Positions 21,223 through 33,236 are shown, numbered from the stretch's first letter. The stretch: DNA of 64,000 nt from Cristatella mucedo (GCA_009760855.2 WPIO01000025.1:5366001-5430000); one strand, 5' to 3'. Notes: generated by a model from the sequence alone, not told the origin. Numbers and translations: made by a program.

Positions 21223-21429
21223 CTTTAGATTTTGAAGTGCGAGCATTACAATATCTGTTAGGCTAACACCCTCGGAAGTATAAATCGAAGACCGTTGTCA
21301 ATGGCCGGCTGTTTAACGCCATCGACGCTCTCGAGGAAAAAAGGATCTATCACTGACTCCTCAGCGGGGTGCATTATATTACAACGTAACATACTGGAAC
21401 TTGGCGGCAAGGCGTCTCAGTACAGGAAC

Positions 21430-22906
21430 ACTTTCGTAATTATTTACTTGAGTGCTCACTGCTTGCTAGCCTGGAATGTCAGAAACATTTCAATCAGGGT
21501 TCAAGAGGCAGCAATCTACTGAAACTGCTCTCTTCTGTGTTAACAATGACATTCTATGTGGCAACGACGACGGGAATGTCACTGCTCTAGCTCTGCTAGA
21601 TCTATCTGCTGCCTTCGACACTATTGATCACGACGTTCTGCTTGAACGATTGAGAACAACGATTGGTCTGGCAGACGAAGCACTGGCGTGGTTTAAATCC
21701 TACTTGTCTGATCGTGTTCAATCCGTGTCGTGTGGGGGTCAGGTCTCAGACACGAGAAGGGTCACCTGTGGAGTCCCTCAAGGGTCTGTACTTGGTCCCT
21801 TGCTGTTCTCCATTTATACGCAACCTCTGGGAAAAGTGAATAAGGCCCATGGAATAGGATATCACTTCTATGCTGACGATACTCAGTTGTATTTGTCATT
21901 CAAACCGTCGGAATCTGCTGCGGCAACTGAGAAACTGAATGCTTGCCTTGCCGATATTCGATCCTGGATGTCGGAAAACTTCCTGAAATTAAATGATGAT
22001 AAAACCGAACTATTGCTCATAGGACACCCTAAGCGTGTGGCTGGATTAAAAGGCTTTGCCATTCTAATAGGTGATGCTATTGTGCGGCCATCACCACTTG
22101 CTCGAAATTTAGGTGTCGTGTTCGACAGCTGCCTCAATTTCAAAAGCTTCATTCAGAAGACTGCTTCTACAGCTCGCCATCATGTCCGATCTCTATCCAA
22201 GATTAGGAGCTGTCTCTCACAGTGGCTTGTAAAAAATTTAACTGGCTCTCTAGTTCTGTCTCGGCTTGATTATTGTATTTCCCTTTTGGTTGGGCTGCCA
22301 AAGAAAGTTATTATGCCACTACATCGGACAATGAATATGGCTGCAAGGCTGGTCTTCAAGTCCCAGCGGTTTGAGCATGTGTCTCCTTTGCTGAAGGAGC
22401 TAGGATGGTTGCCGGTTGAGCAAAGGATACAGAGCAAAGTTCATAGCCTGACCCACAAGGCCCGCCACGGCTTGGCTCCTTCATACCTAGCTGAGTTGCT
22501 GCATCAGTTTCAGCCTGTTCGAGCCCTCAGGTCCTGTGTGGAAAATACATTAGCTGTTTCATTCCTCCGCTTAAAGACCGTTGGCGACAGAAGCTTTAGC
22601 TCTGGAGGTCCTTGACTGTGGAGCTCGCTTCCACAATTCTTACGCAACGATAACTATTCTCCTACTGCCGACTATGGCACATCCTTTTCAGCGGTCCTGA
22701 GCTGCTACTTCTATGCTACTCACTACCTCAACTGCTCTCCTGACTCTGCCATGCTTCCCACTTTCTCTTTGTTGCGTGAGACGAAGTCTGTTGGCTACCG
22801 AATGCGTACCGAAAGCCGCTTAGGCTGCGAGTGCGCTATACAAAACTCTTCTACATAACACCCACATGGTCTTTACGACTTGGTGGAGTTGCAGACGGAG
22901 ATACAT
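21430..22906 (+). mobile_element. LINE-B, 5'-truncated, with 379-codon RT frame
   Basis: The frame 21,476-22,612 encodes an L2/CR1-like reverse transcriptase. FQSGFKRQQSTETALF is followed by ALLDLSAAFDTIDHD (palm motif A), CGVPQGSVLGPLLF (motif B), YHFYADDTQLYLS (catalytic YADD, motif C) and then FLKLNDDKTELLLI. RT copies the element RNA at the target site. The frame ends at TGA 22,613-22,615, where the copies at 28,340 and 58,900 read GGTCCTAGxCTGTGGAACTC, so this is a single premature stop near the C-terminus. The 3' end is GAGTTGCAGACGGAGATACA followed by TTAC. LINE-B differs from LINE-A in sequence and tail. Confidence 0.9.
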
Positions 22907-22995
22907 TACCGGCCTGTGCACTCAGGTGCTTACAGCTGGTGCAAACTCTGCAGCTAGGCTTGTCTGTCGTGAGCGTCGAAGTTGCCTCATTTTAT
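22907..22995 (+). mobile_element. LINE-A fragment
   Basis: GTGCTTACAGCTGGTGCAAA and GCTAGGCTTGTCTGTCGTGA match the LINE-A region at 39,325-39,380. Confidence 0.6.
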
Positions 22996-23755
22996 TGCCG
23001 CTGCAATTAATCTTAACACGCTTTGAGACAGCTGCTACTCATGCAAAGACACGGAGAAGAGTTGAGGACGTCAATAATTAGTTGTGCTATATGTGCATAA
23101 AGCTTTCGCAACAATCTGAAAGTTCTATCGCTTGTTTAATGATAGATAGAAAAGTGCTCCGTTTCAAGTTCTCTGTCAACTCTTTAAGCCAACTGAACAA
23201 TGCTATTCGTATTCACCGGTCATTCAAAGAAATATCTTAGCATCTTGCTAATGCCTTAAAAGTGCACGGAAGCCGCCGTCGAGCTTCGACCTAGTAGGTG
23301 AATCCGATTTTTTAAATGTCCATTCAAAAGTCAAGGTCTTGATCCGTATAAAAATATCTACGCCGTTGTCTAGGTTGAGCGACACGTGCACATAACCACA
23401 ATTCTAGTAATTAAAAAATTAAGATTTATTTGAATGGCTCGCTAAAAGAATTGCTTCTCATGCTAGGCATTCGTATAGCTGGAAACGGTGAGCTTAAACT
23501 GATCACTGAGGTTCCCTTATCTGTCCTATTTAACAACTGCTGGCCTCAGCCCGACTGAGTCGTAAACAACATCGGTGCGATCAAGTGACCCTTTATTTTG
23601 ATCACGAGCGGTCGCAGGGCACAGCCACGCTGCTGCTGAAAAACTAAGCTTGTCGCCAGACGCCGTCCTTATACATAGCAAGTAAAAGGTAAAAGTCGGC
23701 CCTTTACAGTTATTATTATTCTCCATCGCCTAATTTATGTATCGGTATAAGAGCC
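22996..23755. other. No gene or repeat recognised
   Basis: No supportable feature between the two LINE-A fragments. Confidence 0.35.
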
Positions 23756-24580
23756 TTGCTCTCAATCCATGTCGTTAAATTTCCCTAAGGCATCCATAGA
23801 TGACGTTTGCATTTCGATATTCGCTTACTTCCTGCAGCTAAACCAAGTTAAGTTTAAATAGCTATGGGCAAGCCTAGTGCTACCCTCAAGTTAGAAGAAG
23901 TTGTCGCTCTCTTTTACGACTGGCTCATCTATCATCACTCCCGCGACATAGGTCTGCCCCTACGGATTCTGGCGGTGCTCTGCGATTCTAAAAACGACTT
24001 GCTTTTGGATTAGCCAATTGCATCCACATTGTCAAGTCGGCCAGCTTTCAGCTGATGAGGATTGCCAAAATCAGGGCCTGCTCATACGTGGTTACCACAG
24101 GTAGGCAGAGGAGTTGACACACTTGTACCACCATGAGTTTAGATTACTGCTATTCCCTTTACTCAAGGCTCCCGGCCAGAGCGATTAATGGTCTGTAAAT
24201 GGTGCACAAGTCACCAGCTCGTTTGTGTGGTCTGTCATCTACAGCGTAGCTGCAACGTCGAACCGCATCCGTTTGAGTTTCACTGGCTGCCTAGCAAGCC
24301 TAGAAGAGACTTCCAGATCCACTCTTTGGCTCACTGATCACTTGACACTCGCTTGCACCGACCTACCTATCCGACCTCCTCGCTTCGATTGTTCAGCGTG
24401 CTCTCTCGCCACCAGATCTTCGGCTTCTATTCGTTTGGCCGTTTCTTGCGCTGAATTAAGAAATTTTATCAGTGGGCCCGCAGTACGTGTGCACCGAAAG
24501 TTTCTGCTACTGCTACCAACTGCAATGACTTTGCATCTTTTAAGTCCCAGTAAAGACGCATCTGCTCCGCTCAACTTTCC
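23756..24580 (+). mobile_element. Old LINE-A copy, heavily decayed
   Basis: AGCTATGGGCAAGCCTAGTG, GGATTGCCAAAATCAGGGCC and CCGTTTGAGTTTCACTGGCT track the RT C-terminal half in order, with many indels. Confidence 0.6.
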
Positions 24581-24639
24581 ATGCACCGCAGTGATGTTGT
24601 CCTTTTGCTTCTGCGTCCTTTTGCATGCTTATCATTGCG

Positions 24640-24700
24640 TAGACCACGTATTTAATTTGCTGAAGAAGCTTCGATGGTTTCCGGTTGATCGATTGATTGG
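24640..24700 (+). mobile_element. LINE-B short fragment
   Basis: It translates to DHVFNLLKKLRWFPVDRLI, matching LINE-B HVSPLLKELGWLPVEQRI. Confidence 0.6.
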
Positions 24701-24831
24701 TTTTTATTTCCTTTGCAGCTAGTTGCAAACAGTCGCTTGCAGATTGCTTGCAGGTTCCCCTTTCTTCGTTGGTTCGAGCTTCAAGCCATCCTTTCCTATA
24801 TCCGCCACCCCTCCCCCGGCAAGCGATGTCA

Positions 24832-25640
24832 TTTAATGTAATGCATCTCCGTCTGTGGCACCACAAAGACACAAACATGACTAATTGGGTGTTACGCAGG
24901 AGAGTTTCAATAGCTAAACCAAAGCCTAAGCGGTGTTCGGTACTCGTGCGGTAGTCAAAATAATTCATCTCACGAAACCGAGAGAAATTGGGTAGCATAG
25001 CAGAGTCAGGAGAGCAGTTGAGGCAGTGAGTAGCATGGAAGTAGCAGCTCAGGATGGCTGGAAAGGATGTGCCACCGTCGGCAGCAGGAGTATGGTTGCC
25101 GTTACGTAAGAATTTTGGAAGTGATTTCCACAGTCTAGGACCTGCGGAACAAAAGCTTATGTCACCAACGGTCTATAAGGTATATTAAGAAAGGCTAATT
25201 TATTCTCGATATAGTATCTGAAGGCACGGGAGGCTGAAACTGGTGCAGCAGTTCAGCTAAGTATGGAGAAGCCAAGCCGAGGCGGGTCTTATGGGTCAGC
25301 GTAAGATCTTCACTCAGAATCAATCGATCAACCGGAAACCATCGAAGCTCCTTCAGCAAAGAAAATACGTGGTCAAGCCTGTGAGATTTTTTAAGTAGCC
25401 TTGCAACCACATTCATCGCCAGCTGAAAAGGCCTAGTGGCTTTTTTCGGTAGCCCAGCCAAAATGGAACCGTAATAATCTAGCCGAGACAGAACCAGGGA
25501 GTGAGTAAAATTCTGTGCCAAGCCACCGAGGTACACAGTCCCTAATATTATAGGAGTCCAAGCGATGGCTTTCCGTGGAGGAGCCAATCTTCTCAATCAA
25601 AATGTCAAACTTTAGGCAGTAGTCAGAGACGCCGTCTAAA
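24832..25640 (-). mobile_element. LINE-B 3' half, reverse
   Basis: It begins with the reverse of the LINE-B end (ATGCATCTCCGTCTGTGGC) and reads on the - strand through the C-terminal RT region, including HVFSLLKELRWFPVDRLI and GLPKKATRPFQLAMN-like text (see 25,195-25,596). Several frameshifts. Confidence 0.8.
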
Positions 25641-25779
25641 TTCCGAGCACACTCGGCTGTCGCACAACAGCCGCGGAGGGCCGGTGACGTGTTTTTCCAG
25701 CTAACCACAAGGTCTCCCTTACCTGGTACGATCGCTTGACCCGTATCCCTGGTCTCATGACTTGAGTTGAGTGTGTACA

Positions 25780-28150
25780 CTTACAACGGATAGATTTCCG
25801 TATTTTCCCAGGCCGTTGCCTTCGATTGTCGTGCATTGCCCTCTCGTGTACGTTCAAGATTGGTTGATAAGATGCGGTTGCACTTTTAATACAGCACACA
25901 GTTAAGCAAGACAGTTTTGATCTTCTTCCACCAGCTTTGTGTGTAATTGTAGCAGACAATCACAGATTACTGTATTGTCTCGGGAAATTGCCGTCGATTG
26001 CCATGGATTGCCCAAGGTTGAACGCGATAAAGGACAGCTTGTGCGCCCACAGTGAGCGTTGTATGGGAGGATAATAACAAATTTAAGCAGCCAATGTCTA
26101 GCAAATTTGAACCAGATTGCTGCAGAGGCCGGGCCATTGCCGTCGATTGCCCTCGATTGTGCCTTTGCCGATTGTCTAAAAAGATGTGGCTGCACTTTCA
26201 ATGCAGTGTAGTGCAATACCCAAGAAAATTTGGAGCTTCTCAGCAACTGTCGGTCCATTTGTAACTGCGCATTATGGATGGGCGTATTTCCCCGGGCTAT
26301 TACCGTTAATTGAATGCGGAGAGGAGAATTATTATGCGCGCACACAGGTGCATGTTACGTGGAATGAGAGTTGCAGTTTATTGCAGCCAATCTTGTCAAT
26401 TTTCCATGGATTTCGCTATCGGCTCCTACCTTTGCTGTTCATTGCCGTGCATTGCTGACAGTTAACAAAGCATCTTGAAAATTTCATGGTTTTACTTTGG
26501 ACGTAGCGGAATGTAATATGTAATGACAACTGAGGCTTCCGAGCTGCCAATTTCTCTTCAATTTGCCGGGAATTGAGATATTGGCCCCAAACATTGCTGT
26601 CGATTGCCGTTCATTGCTTGAGATTGTACGTTCGCGATTGGTTGAAAGGATTTGAATGCACTTTCAACGCAGTGGGCTGTGACAGGTAAGATATATTTGA
26701 TCTTGACCCAGTCACTTTCCAGTGATTTGCGATGGATCATAATGGATTGCCGTATTTGCCCATGCCATTGCCGTCGATTGCTATGCATTACCCAAGATTG
26801 AACGGTCAGAGCTGGTTGAAAGGTTTGAAAGTATGTGCTCAAGCAGTGAGATGTTACGTGGAATGAGAATTGAAGCTTGTTGCAGCCTATTTCTCGTCGA
26901 TTTGCCAGGGATTTCGGTATGGGTCCCTGCCATTGCTGTCGATTGCCGTATATTGTTGACAATTAACGTATAAAATAGCTTGAAAGTCCTACGATTTCAC
27001 TTTTAACGCAAAGAAATGTGAAATAAGATGACAATGGGCACTTTGAGCAGCCAATTTAATGTCGACTTGCCACGGATTGTAGTGGATTGCGGCTTCGAGC
27101 CGAGCCGTTGCCGTAGATTTAGATGCATTGCCCGAGATGTACGAGCCCAATTTCTTAAAATTTTGTGGTTGACTTTAACCAGTGTGCTTTGTAACATGCA
27201 TTAAAAAAATGAAGCATTGCGAAACTGATTTCATGGCATTTTGCATCAGATTGCTGTAAATTGAGGTATTGGCTCGGGCCAGTGCAGTCAATTGCAGTGT
27301 ATTGCTGCCGAATGATCAAGGCGATTGTAGTAAAATTATGGGATTACACAATAACCAAAAATGAGAGTAACGTGCAATCACTATTAGAGCCTAAAGTGTA
27401 CGTATTCAGGTCGTTTTTCTGCGAGTTGTGGTACATTGACGTACTGGCCGGGCAGTTGTAGTCCATTGCAGTGCATTGCTGCAGAATGGCCGAGGTAATT
27501 GCAGTGAAGTTATGCGAGTACACAATAACCGAAGAGTAGTGCAGCGTGCAATCATAATTAGAGCTTCTAGTGTGCGCGTTCTTGTCACTGTGCGGCAGAT
27601 TGCAGCGGAGTTCGGCGGATTGAGGTGAATTGAGGTATGGGACCGGGTCGTTGCAGTCGATTGCAATTGACTGCATGAAAAAGCGTGTGCATGATGGAGC
27701 AACATTTTTTGTGTGCACTTTGAACTGAGTCTAGTCCTATATGCAATGTCAATTAGAGCTTCGCGATAGTGATTTGAGGATGATTTGCAGTGGAATAAAG
27801 TGAGTTGCGGTAGTTTTCAAGGTCATTCCAGGCGATTGCCGCCCATTGCCACAGTGCAAGGTTGCACATTTCTTTTTATTTTACGTAGTTGTGCACACAG
27901 TATGGTGCACTTTAATATGCAATAAAAACTGGAGCTCGGCGCCATGTATTTTGATTTTTTATGAGGTGGATTGAAGTGGATTGCGGTATTGGCCTGGGCT
28001 ACTGCAGTCGATTGCAGCGCATTGCACGATAATGGCCGTGCCAATGCAAGTGATTTTTTTAATGCAATTGTCGCAGAGTGTGCTGTCATATGCAATAAAA
28101 AAGGAGCTTTTCGATCAGGATTTCTTTCGTTGCATGGTGGGATGCGTTCT
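25780..28150 (+). repeat. About 170-bp degenerate tandem repeat, about 14 units
   Basis: The core ATTGC[CT]GTCGATTGC[CA]G..CATTGC recurs about every 135-195 bases: near 25,807, 25,990, 26,135, 26,300, 26,435, 26,595, 26,765, 26,930, 27,105, 27,280, 27,450, 27,645, 27,825 and 28,000. Between cores are a TTGAAAG.(G/T)..TGCACTTT block and an ATTTGC...GGATT block. Later units are more divergent from early units. The period is close to a nucleosome repeat, as in many animal satellites. Open frames within are incidental. Confidence 0.8.
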
Positions 28151-28159
28151 TACATTTTA

Positions 28160-28640
28160 CATTTTTTTACGCTGACCCACAAGGCCCGCCACGGCTTAGC
28201 TCCTCCATACCTAGCTGAACTGCTGCACCAGTTTCAGCCTCTTCGCACCCTCAGGTCCTGTGAGGACAATAAATTAGCTGTTCCATTCCTCCGCTTAAAG
28301 ACCGTTGGCGACAGATGCTTGAGCTCTGCAGGTCCTAGGCTGTGGAACTCGCTTCCACAATTCTTACGCAACGACAACTACTCTTCTACTGCCGGCTATG
28401 GCTGATCCTTTTCAGAGGTCCTGAGCTGCTACTTTCATGCTACTCACTACCTCAACTGCTCTCCTGACTCTGCTATGCTTCCCACTTTTTCTGTGTTGCG
28501 TGAGACAAAGTCTGTTGGCTACCGAATGCGTACCGAAAGCCGCTTAGGCTGTGAGTGCGCTATACAAAACTCTCCTGCGTAACACCCACATTGTTATTTA
28601 TGAATTTGTGGAGTTACAGACGGAGATACATTGCATTAAA
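28160..28640 (+). mobile_element. LINE-B 3' end inserted in the satellite array
   Basis: From CTGACCCACAAGGCCCGCCA to GAGATACATTGC it matches the last about 470 bases of LINE-B. Satellite sequence resumes after it (TATTGCGGTGGGTGGCGGTA), so the LINE landed in the array. Confidence 0.85.
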
Positions 28641-29050
28641 TTATACAGTGTATTGCGGTGGGTGGCGGTATTGGCCTGGGCCACTGCAATCTTATTTCAG
28701 TGGACTTCGTGTGAACGCGTTAGCGGAATCGCAAAAAAATTCGGGGTACATTGTACGTATAGCATAGTTTGATATTCCAAACTTGTGGAGGTGTGCGAAG
28801 CTGATTTGTGGTGTACTTGACGGGAACTAGAACGGATTGCGGTGGATTGCAGTACAGGCGTCCGGCGTCAAAACTCATTTGCATAAGTGCGCGTGCGCGC
28901 AGCGACATGAAATTTGGTGGACAGATAAATTTGAACGTGTACTACAACATAAGCGCGAAAAATTTGAGCTCGGCAACGCTCACGTCTGGTCGTTGTTAGC
29001 CAAATTAGAGTGGATTGCGGTGGATTGCGGTAATTTGTCGAACCTGGCTG
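28640..29050 (+). repeat. Satellite array, continuation
   Basis: TATTGCGGTGGG, GAACGGATTGCGG..., ATGAAATTTGGTGG and GTGGATTGCGGTGGATTGCG are units of the same repeat after the LINE-B insertion. Confidence 0.65.
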
Positions 29051-30478
29051 GCTCGCTTCGATGTGGTGCCAGCCCTTGATGGGCTGGGTTCTTCTTGGAA
29101 AGGAGGCCCGGGGCAAGCGGACCGTAAGGTAAACGGCAACCGGCAGGAGAGTTGCGACGGGGACGCCGGGTAGAGCGGTCGTTTCCTGACCCGCTGCGAG
29201 CGTCCGCGTAAATAAATGTTTCCTCAAGCCTGCCAAGGCATTCGTTAGCCATCGAGTGTGCGCCGTCCGCATCCAACTTTAGATCTAAGATTTTATCTCA
29301 GTGTCCTTAGTCAGGAAGCCACAATGTTTCGCAAGGGATTTTAGGCGCCCGAAGAACGCATCGAGAGTCGCACATACTTGTTGGCTCGCTTCATGAAATG
29401 AGGAGCAATAAATGTAGTCCTGGATTAATCTGAGAAGTGAAGTGGCCGTTCGGTCTCTTTTTGGCACAGATGTAAGTGTCGGCCTCCGTGTCACCAAATG
29501 AGTCGCTCAAGTCTAAAACGTCCCTCTGCTTCGCGGTGCAGCACGAAGGCTTTCTTGGGGCCACCCGCGGTGATTTCTGCACCACGAAATACTTCTCAAA
29601 ATGGCGGAGTCACTTCTCCCAACGGACGGGCAGGTGGAGGTCGGCGGAGCCATCTTAAACGGCTGAGGGCCTTGACTATCCATTCAGTCAAATGTGTTGG
29701 GGGAATCGAGAAGCGAGTACGGAAATCTCCGTCGCCAAATCTGTTGCGTACCCGTCGGCGGTAGCACGGGCAGTGCGAGCAAGGCGTAAGCGACCAAGTA
29801 GAACGAATGCCGGCTTTCCAGCGTATCCATTCGCTTCACAAGCTAGAGCACGTTCTGCCAGAAAGAAGCGCCCGGGAAGGCTAAGAATTGAAAGATAACT
29901 AGCCAGCAAGCAATCCCAGGTTCGGGCAGGACATTCATTACGCACCCGATCTCTCCTTGCTCGGAGCTTCAACGGCGGCCTGCACCTGTGCTTCGCATTG
30001 ATCGCCTGATCGCATCTTCTAGCTTCTAACATTAGGAAGTTCAATCCTCAAACGTAGGCGTTCTAGATTGTTCGACGACAGCTGTGGAGATATGTGTCGT
30101 TCGGGGTTCCTGAATTGTAGCGGCTTGGAACCGATTGCGCGACAATCGACGGCTAAGCGGAATACGAAGCCGAAGTCACGCTCTCGGCGCTTGGGAGGCA
30201 AAAGCGGCGCCCGCGGCTCTTTTGCCAGTCGGCTGTTTATTCAGCGCTGCTCTCTTCAGCATTGCTCTGGGCGTCGTACAAGAGAGCTGTCGTACGCTAC
30301 GGCTGAGCTCGAAGGCCTGTCGCCATCCGTCGCTGTCCAATAGACTTCTCTGTGTGCTATGGATGTGGAGTGGTCGCCTTAAGTAACAACGCTCTTCTTT
30401 GCCGCCGCCCTCTGTCCGCTACTGACGGGAAATATTAGTGTTTATTCGAAGTGAACTCTGCGGTTGCTTGTCGAGTGG
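29051..30478. other. CpG-rich stretch, no gene recognised
   Basis: Short frames on both strands (largest 118 codons, - strand 29,688-30,044) show no known domain. AATAAATG occurs at 29,211 and 29,407. An LTR or old retroelement origin is possible but not shown. Confidence 0.3.
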
Positions 30479-30479
30479 A

Positions 30480-30626
30480 AGTAGGACACTAGGTAAGGCG
30501 GATGCTTTTCACGACCGTGGGTTCGAATCCTGCAATGGACGATTCTAAATCGCCGCTGCGGACGATGGTGATAGAATTTACGGCTCTTCCGTCGCTATTC
30601 AAAAGAGGCTGTTAAATCAGCTAGTA
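30480..30626 (+). mobile_element. SINE-2 copy
   Basis: CGTGGGTTCGAATCCTGCA is a good B box and GACACTAGGTAAGGCGG the A-box side. The 3' end GCTCTTCCGTCGC and AGAGGCTGTTAAATCAGCTA matches the other SINE-2 copies. Confidence 0.7.
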
Positions 30627-31104
30627 TTTTTTTAGGGCATAGTTTCGTTTTTGGTGACGATTGGAGGAGGCGTAGACGTAGGGTTAGCCCAGGTCCCCGA
30701 ACCGCTATGGGGAGGGGCTCAAATGCCACTTGCCTTACTCGTTTGTGCTAAGTGTCTACGTCTATGCGACAGCGACGGGGGGCGGCGGAGGTTACCGGCG
30801 TCCAGATTCATCCGTGGCTTACAACAACTCTCGTACGACGCCCAGAGCGCCGCTGAATGGCCGACCGGGGCAGAGCCTCGGGCCTCACTTCCGCCTCGCT
30901 GACGTCATGCAGCACAATTGACTGTGACGACCACACGACTGCAGCTCTCAAGCCGCTGCAACGGCAGCGCCACCTAAACCAGCCGAATTAGGGCGGTTAA
31001 TTGTTATTCGCTATTGTGCGATTGTCAGATTTGTTTATTGCCGAGGCCGTATACAAGGCCGGCGCCCTAAAATAGGTGGCTGTGAGGATTAATGACTCCA
31101 GACA

Positions 31105-31370
31105 TACGCAACGGCAACTCTTCTCCCGCTGCCGACTATGGCTCATCCTTTTCAGCGGTCCTGAGCTGCTACTGCCATGCTACTCATTACCTCGACTGCT
31201 CTCCTGACTCTGCTATGCTTACCACTTTCTCTTTGTTGCGCGAGACGAAGTCTGTTGGCTACCTAATGCGTACCAAAAGCCGCTTAGGCTGTGAGTGCGC
31301 TACACAAAACTCCTAACACCCGCATAGCCTTGTGGCCTTGTGGAGTTACAGACAGAGTTATACTACATTG
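31105..31370 (+). mobile_element. LINE-B 3' end
   Basis: CGACTATGGCTCATCCTTTT through GTGGAGTTACAGACAGAGTT matches the last about 270 bases of LINE-B. Confidence 0.85.
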
Positions 31371-31600
31371 GCATTGGAGTTGATTGAAGCTCTCGGCTAC
31401 AGACTCTCGTAGGCTCTCGTCATTAGGCCTCTGAGGTGCGTCTGCATTGCGTCTGCATCTGCGTGCAGCATTCACTCCGCTCCGGCTCCGAACGGGTGGC
31501 GGCGCGCCGACGCCAGCGCCGAGCGCCAGCGGAGTAGTTCGCAGGAGCGCGCTCGTACGTAGCAGTTTATGCTGCTGCTCGTACGCAGCAGCTTACAATA

Positions 31601-31748
31601 AAAAAATAATAATTCATTTGTATAGCGCCCCAAGAGAACTTAATCTCTATTCAGGTGCTTCACATATGCCTCAGGGCTCGAGCCCACGACCTCAGCCAGA
31701 CCTTGGTCGGAGCGAGCACCTTAACCACTGGACCAAACCAGCTCGGCT
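31601..31748 (-). mobile_element. SINE-1 copy, reverse
   Basis: Reading the - strand, AGCCGAGCTGGTTTGGTCCA starts a tRNA-like head, followed by GGTCGTGGGCTCGAGCCC (B-box-like) and GAAGCACCTGAATAGAGATT, then (ATT)n. This is one of the best preserved copies. Confidence 0.8.
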
Positions 31749-32119
31749 TACGTTCTTCCGCTAGTTTCCGCTGACCGCAACGCGCTCGGCTGTTCGCTCG
31801 TTCGCCTTTCACCGGCCTTGGCCGCGTTCTGGCGCCGCTCTCGCCTTTCTCGTCGGAAGAATCGCGTCGACGAGTGCGTACTCTGTAAATTGGCAGAATC
31901 TAGCTGATTGAACAGCCTCGTTTGCGTGGCGGGCAGGGGAGCCTTGGCGGCTACCGCCGCTATTTCTCGCTGCATGACTCCGAACCCACTAACTGGGTCG
32001 TGAAGAGCGAGGACCTTACCCCCCCCCCGGGCGAAGACCCAGCAGTGTGCACCGTGGAGGGCGGCAGGCCGCAGAGCTGGCATCCCTCCTCCGGCGAGCG
32101 AGTGCTCCGCCGGGCCGCC

Positions 32120-32190
32120 GCCGTCGCGGTCGGCCCTAGCCTCGAAGGCTCCTCTGCCGCAATGGAAATGAGGCTGTTAAAGCAGCTTTT
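32120..32190 (+). mobile_element. SINE-2 tail fragment
   Basis: CTCCTCTGCCGCAATGGAAA and TGAGGCTGTTAAAGCAGCT match the 3' end of SINE-2 (compare 30,585-30,625). The ATG at 32,161 that opens a signal-peptide-like frame lies inside this repeat. Confidence 0.5.
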
Positions 32191-32549
32191 TCCCTTCGTC
32201 TCTCTGAGTCTCGTCGTCTCTGCCAAGCTGGCCTGCAGTGGAGTGCGAGAGCGACCGAGCGGCTGGCAAGCGAGGCAAATGAGCGAGGCAGAAGAGAGAA
32301 GCAGACGACGAGCTAGTCGACTTGGCGGCGTCTGCCTGGTGTTGTAGCAGGGGTTGTGGGAGGGGGGGCTCAGTTGCTCAGTGCCTACTGCTTCCTTTCC
32401 TAGCGCCCGCGGATTTCGCCCGCAAGCCCACGAACGACGCGAAAATACCGAGGCAAACAACCGGGAAACTGGAGCTGAAGGAAATTAAAGGATTCACCCA
32501 GCATGACGGCGTCGGTGAGTTGATTGATTGGCGCTCGGATCTCAGTTGA

Positions 32550-32806
32550 CCAATGACGCGTATGGGCGCGTTGGCTCCGCCCCCACTTACTGGCACTTAA
32601 TAAAGCTGAGGCTTTCGAGCCTATCCTGGTCTTCTTGCTTGGCCTAGAGGCTTGGCGAGACAAGGCAAATGACAAGCTGGTTGACATGTTGGCAGGTCTT
32701 ACTGGACGCACCGCAGCTACGGCTTTGGTCGGGCTGGCCTGCGTGTGCTGCTGCAGCAGCTTCGACGAGCCGGCTGCCGGCAGCCGGCCTGGCAGGACAG
32801 CCACAG
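32550..32806 (+). promoter_or_regulatory. Candidate promoter and first exon (speculative)
   Basis: CCAATGACGCG, a GC box (GGCTCCGCCCCC at about 32,572) and an AT-rich TTAATAAAG lie upstream of ATG 32,686. That ATG opens a frame with a hydrophobic N-terminus (TAATALVGLACVCCCSS), resembling a signal peptide, and reaches an ACAG|GTGAGG donor after 32,806. It could be the start of the ADAM17-like gene whose first recognised exon is at 41,514, but no intervening exon was proven. Confidence 0.25.
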
Positions 32807-33236
32807 GTGAGGAGAGCAGCAGGTGGCCTTCACTAGCTGACCCTCTATCTGCTCTGCAGCTGCCGGCAGGGCACCGGGGATTAACCAGACCACTGAGCTC
32901 GCCTTGTCTCGTAGAGTTCAAAGCTGCGATGCCCGTGCCAGCCGCGCTCTGTGTTGTTTCTCTACAATCCCCTTTCGAGGCTTGGGTCCGGGACTCACCC
33001 TGCTCCTCATTTCCCCCCTCCCGTCCCCCAGGCAAACAGGCTGGACTGCATCAACTTGGTCTCTGGGGCTTCTTCTCCTAAACGCTTTGCACAGCTTTGC
33101 AAGCTGCCTTCATCTGGCGAAGTTTTTTGCGTGTGCAGTCTAGCAGCTGACACTTCTGCCTCGGAGCCAGGTCCTAAATTTGCAGTGTCCACATCCTGTT
33201 CCCTGTCGTGAACCCGTGCATGCATATGTACGTGGG

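Noticed and set aside
25780-28150. CRISPR-like array from regularly spaced repeats
   Set aside because: Units are about 170 bp, diverged along their whole length and in an animal genome; there are no short identical repeats with unique spacers.
32161-32347. Open frame with signal-peptide-like start (MEMRLLKQLFPFVSLSLVVS)
   Set aside because: The first about 30 bases, including the ATG, are the 3' tail of SINE-2; no exon structure or homologue follows.
32404-32514. Possible exon (ending FTQHDGV, strong acceptor and GTGAGT donor)
   Set aside because: Splice signals are good, but I could not match the peptide to an ADAM prodomain or any other family, so it is not listed as a gene part.
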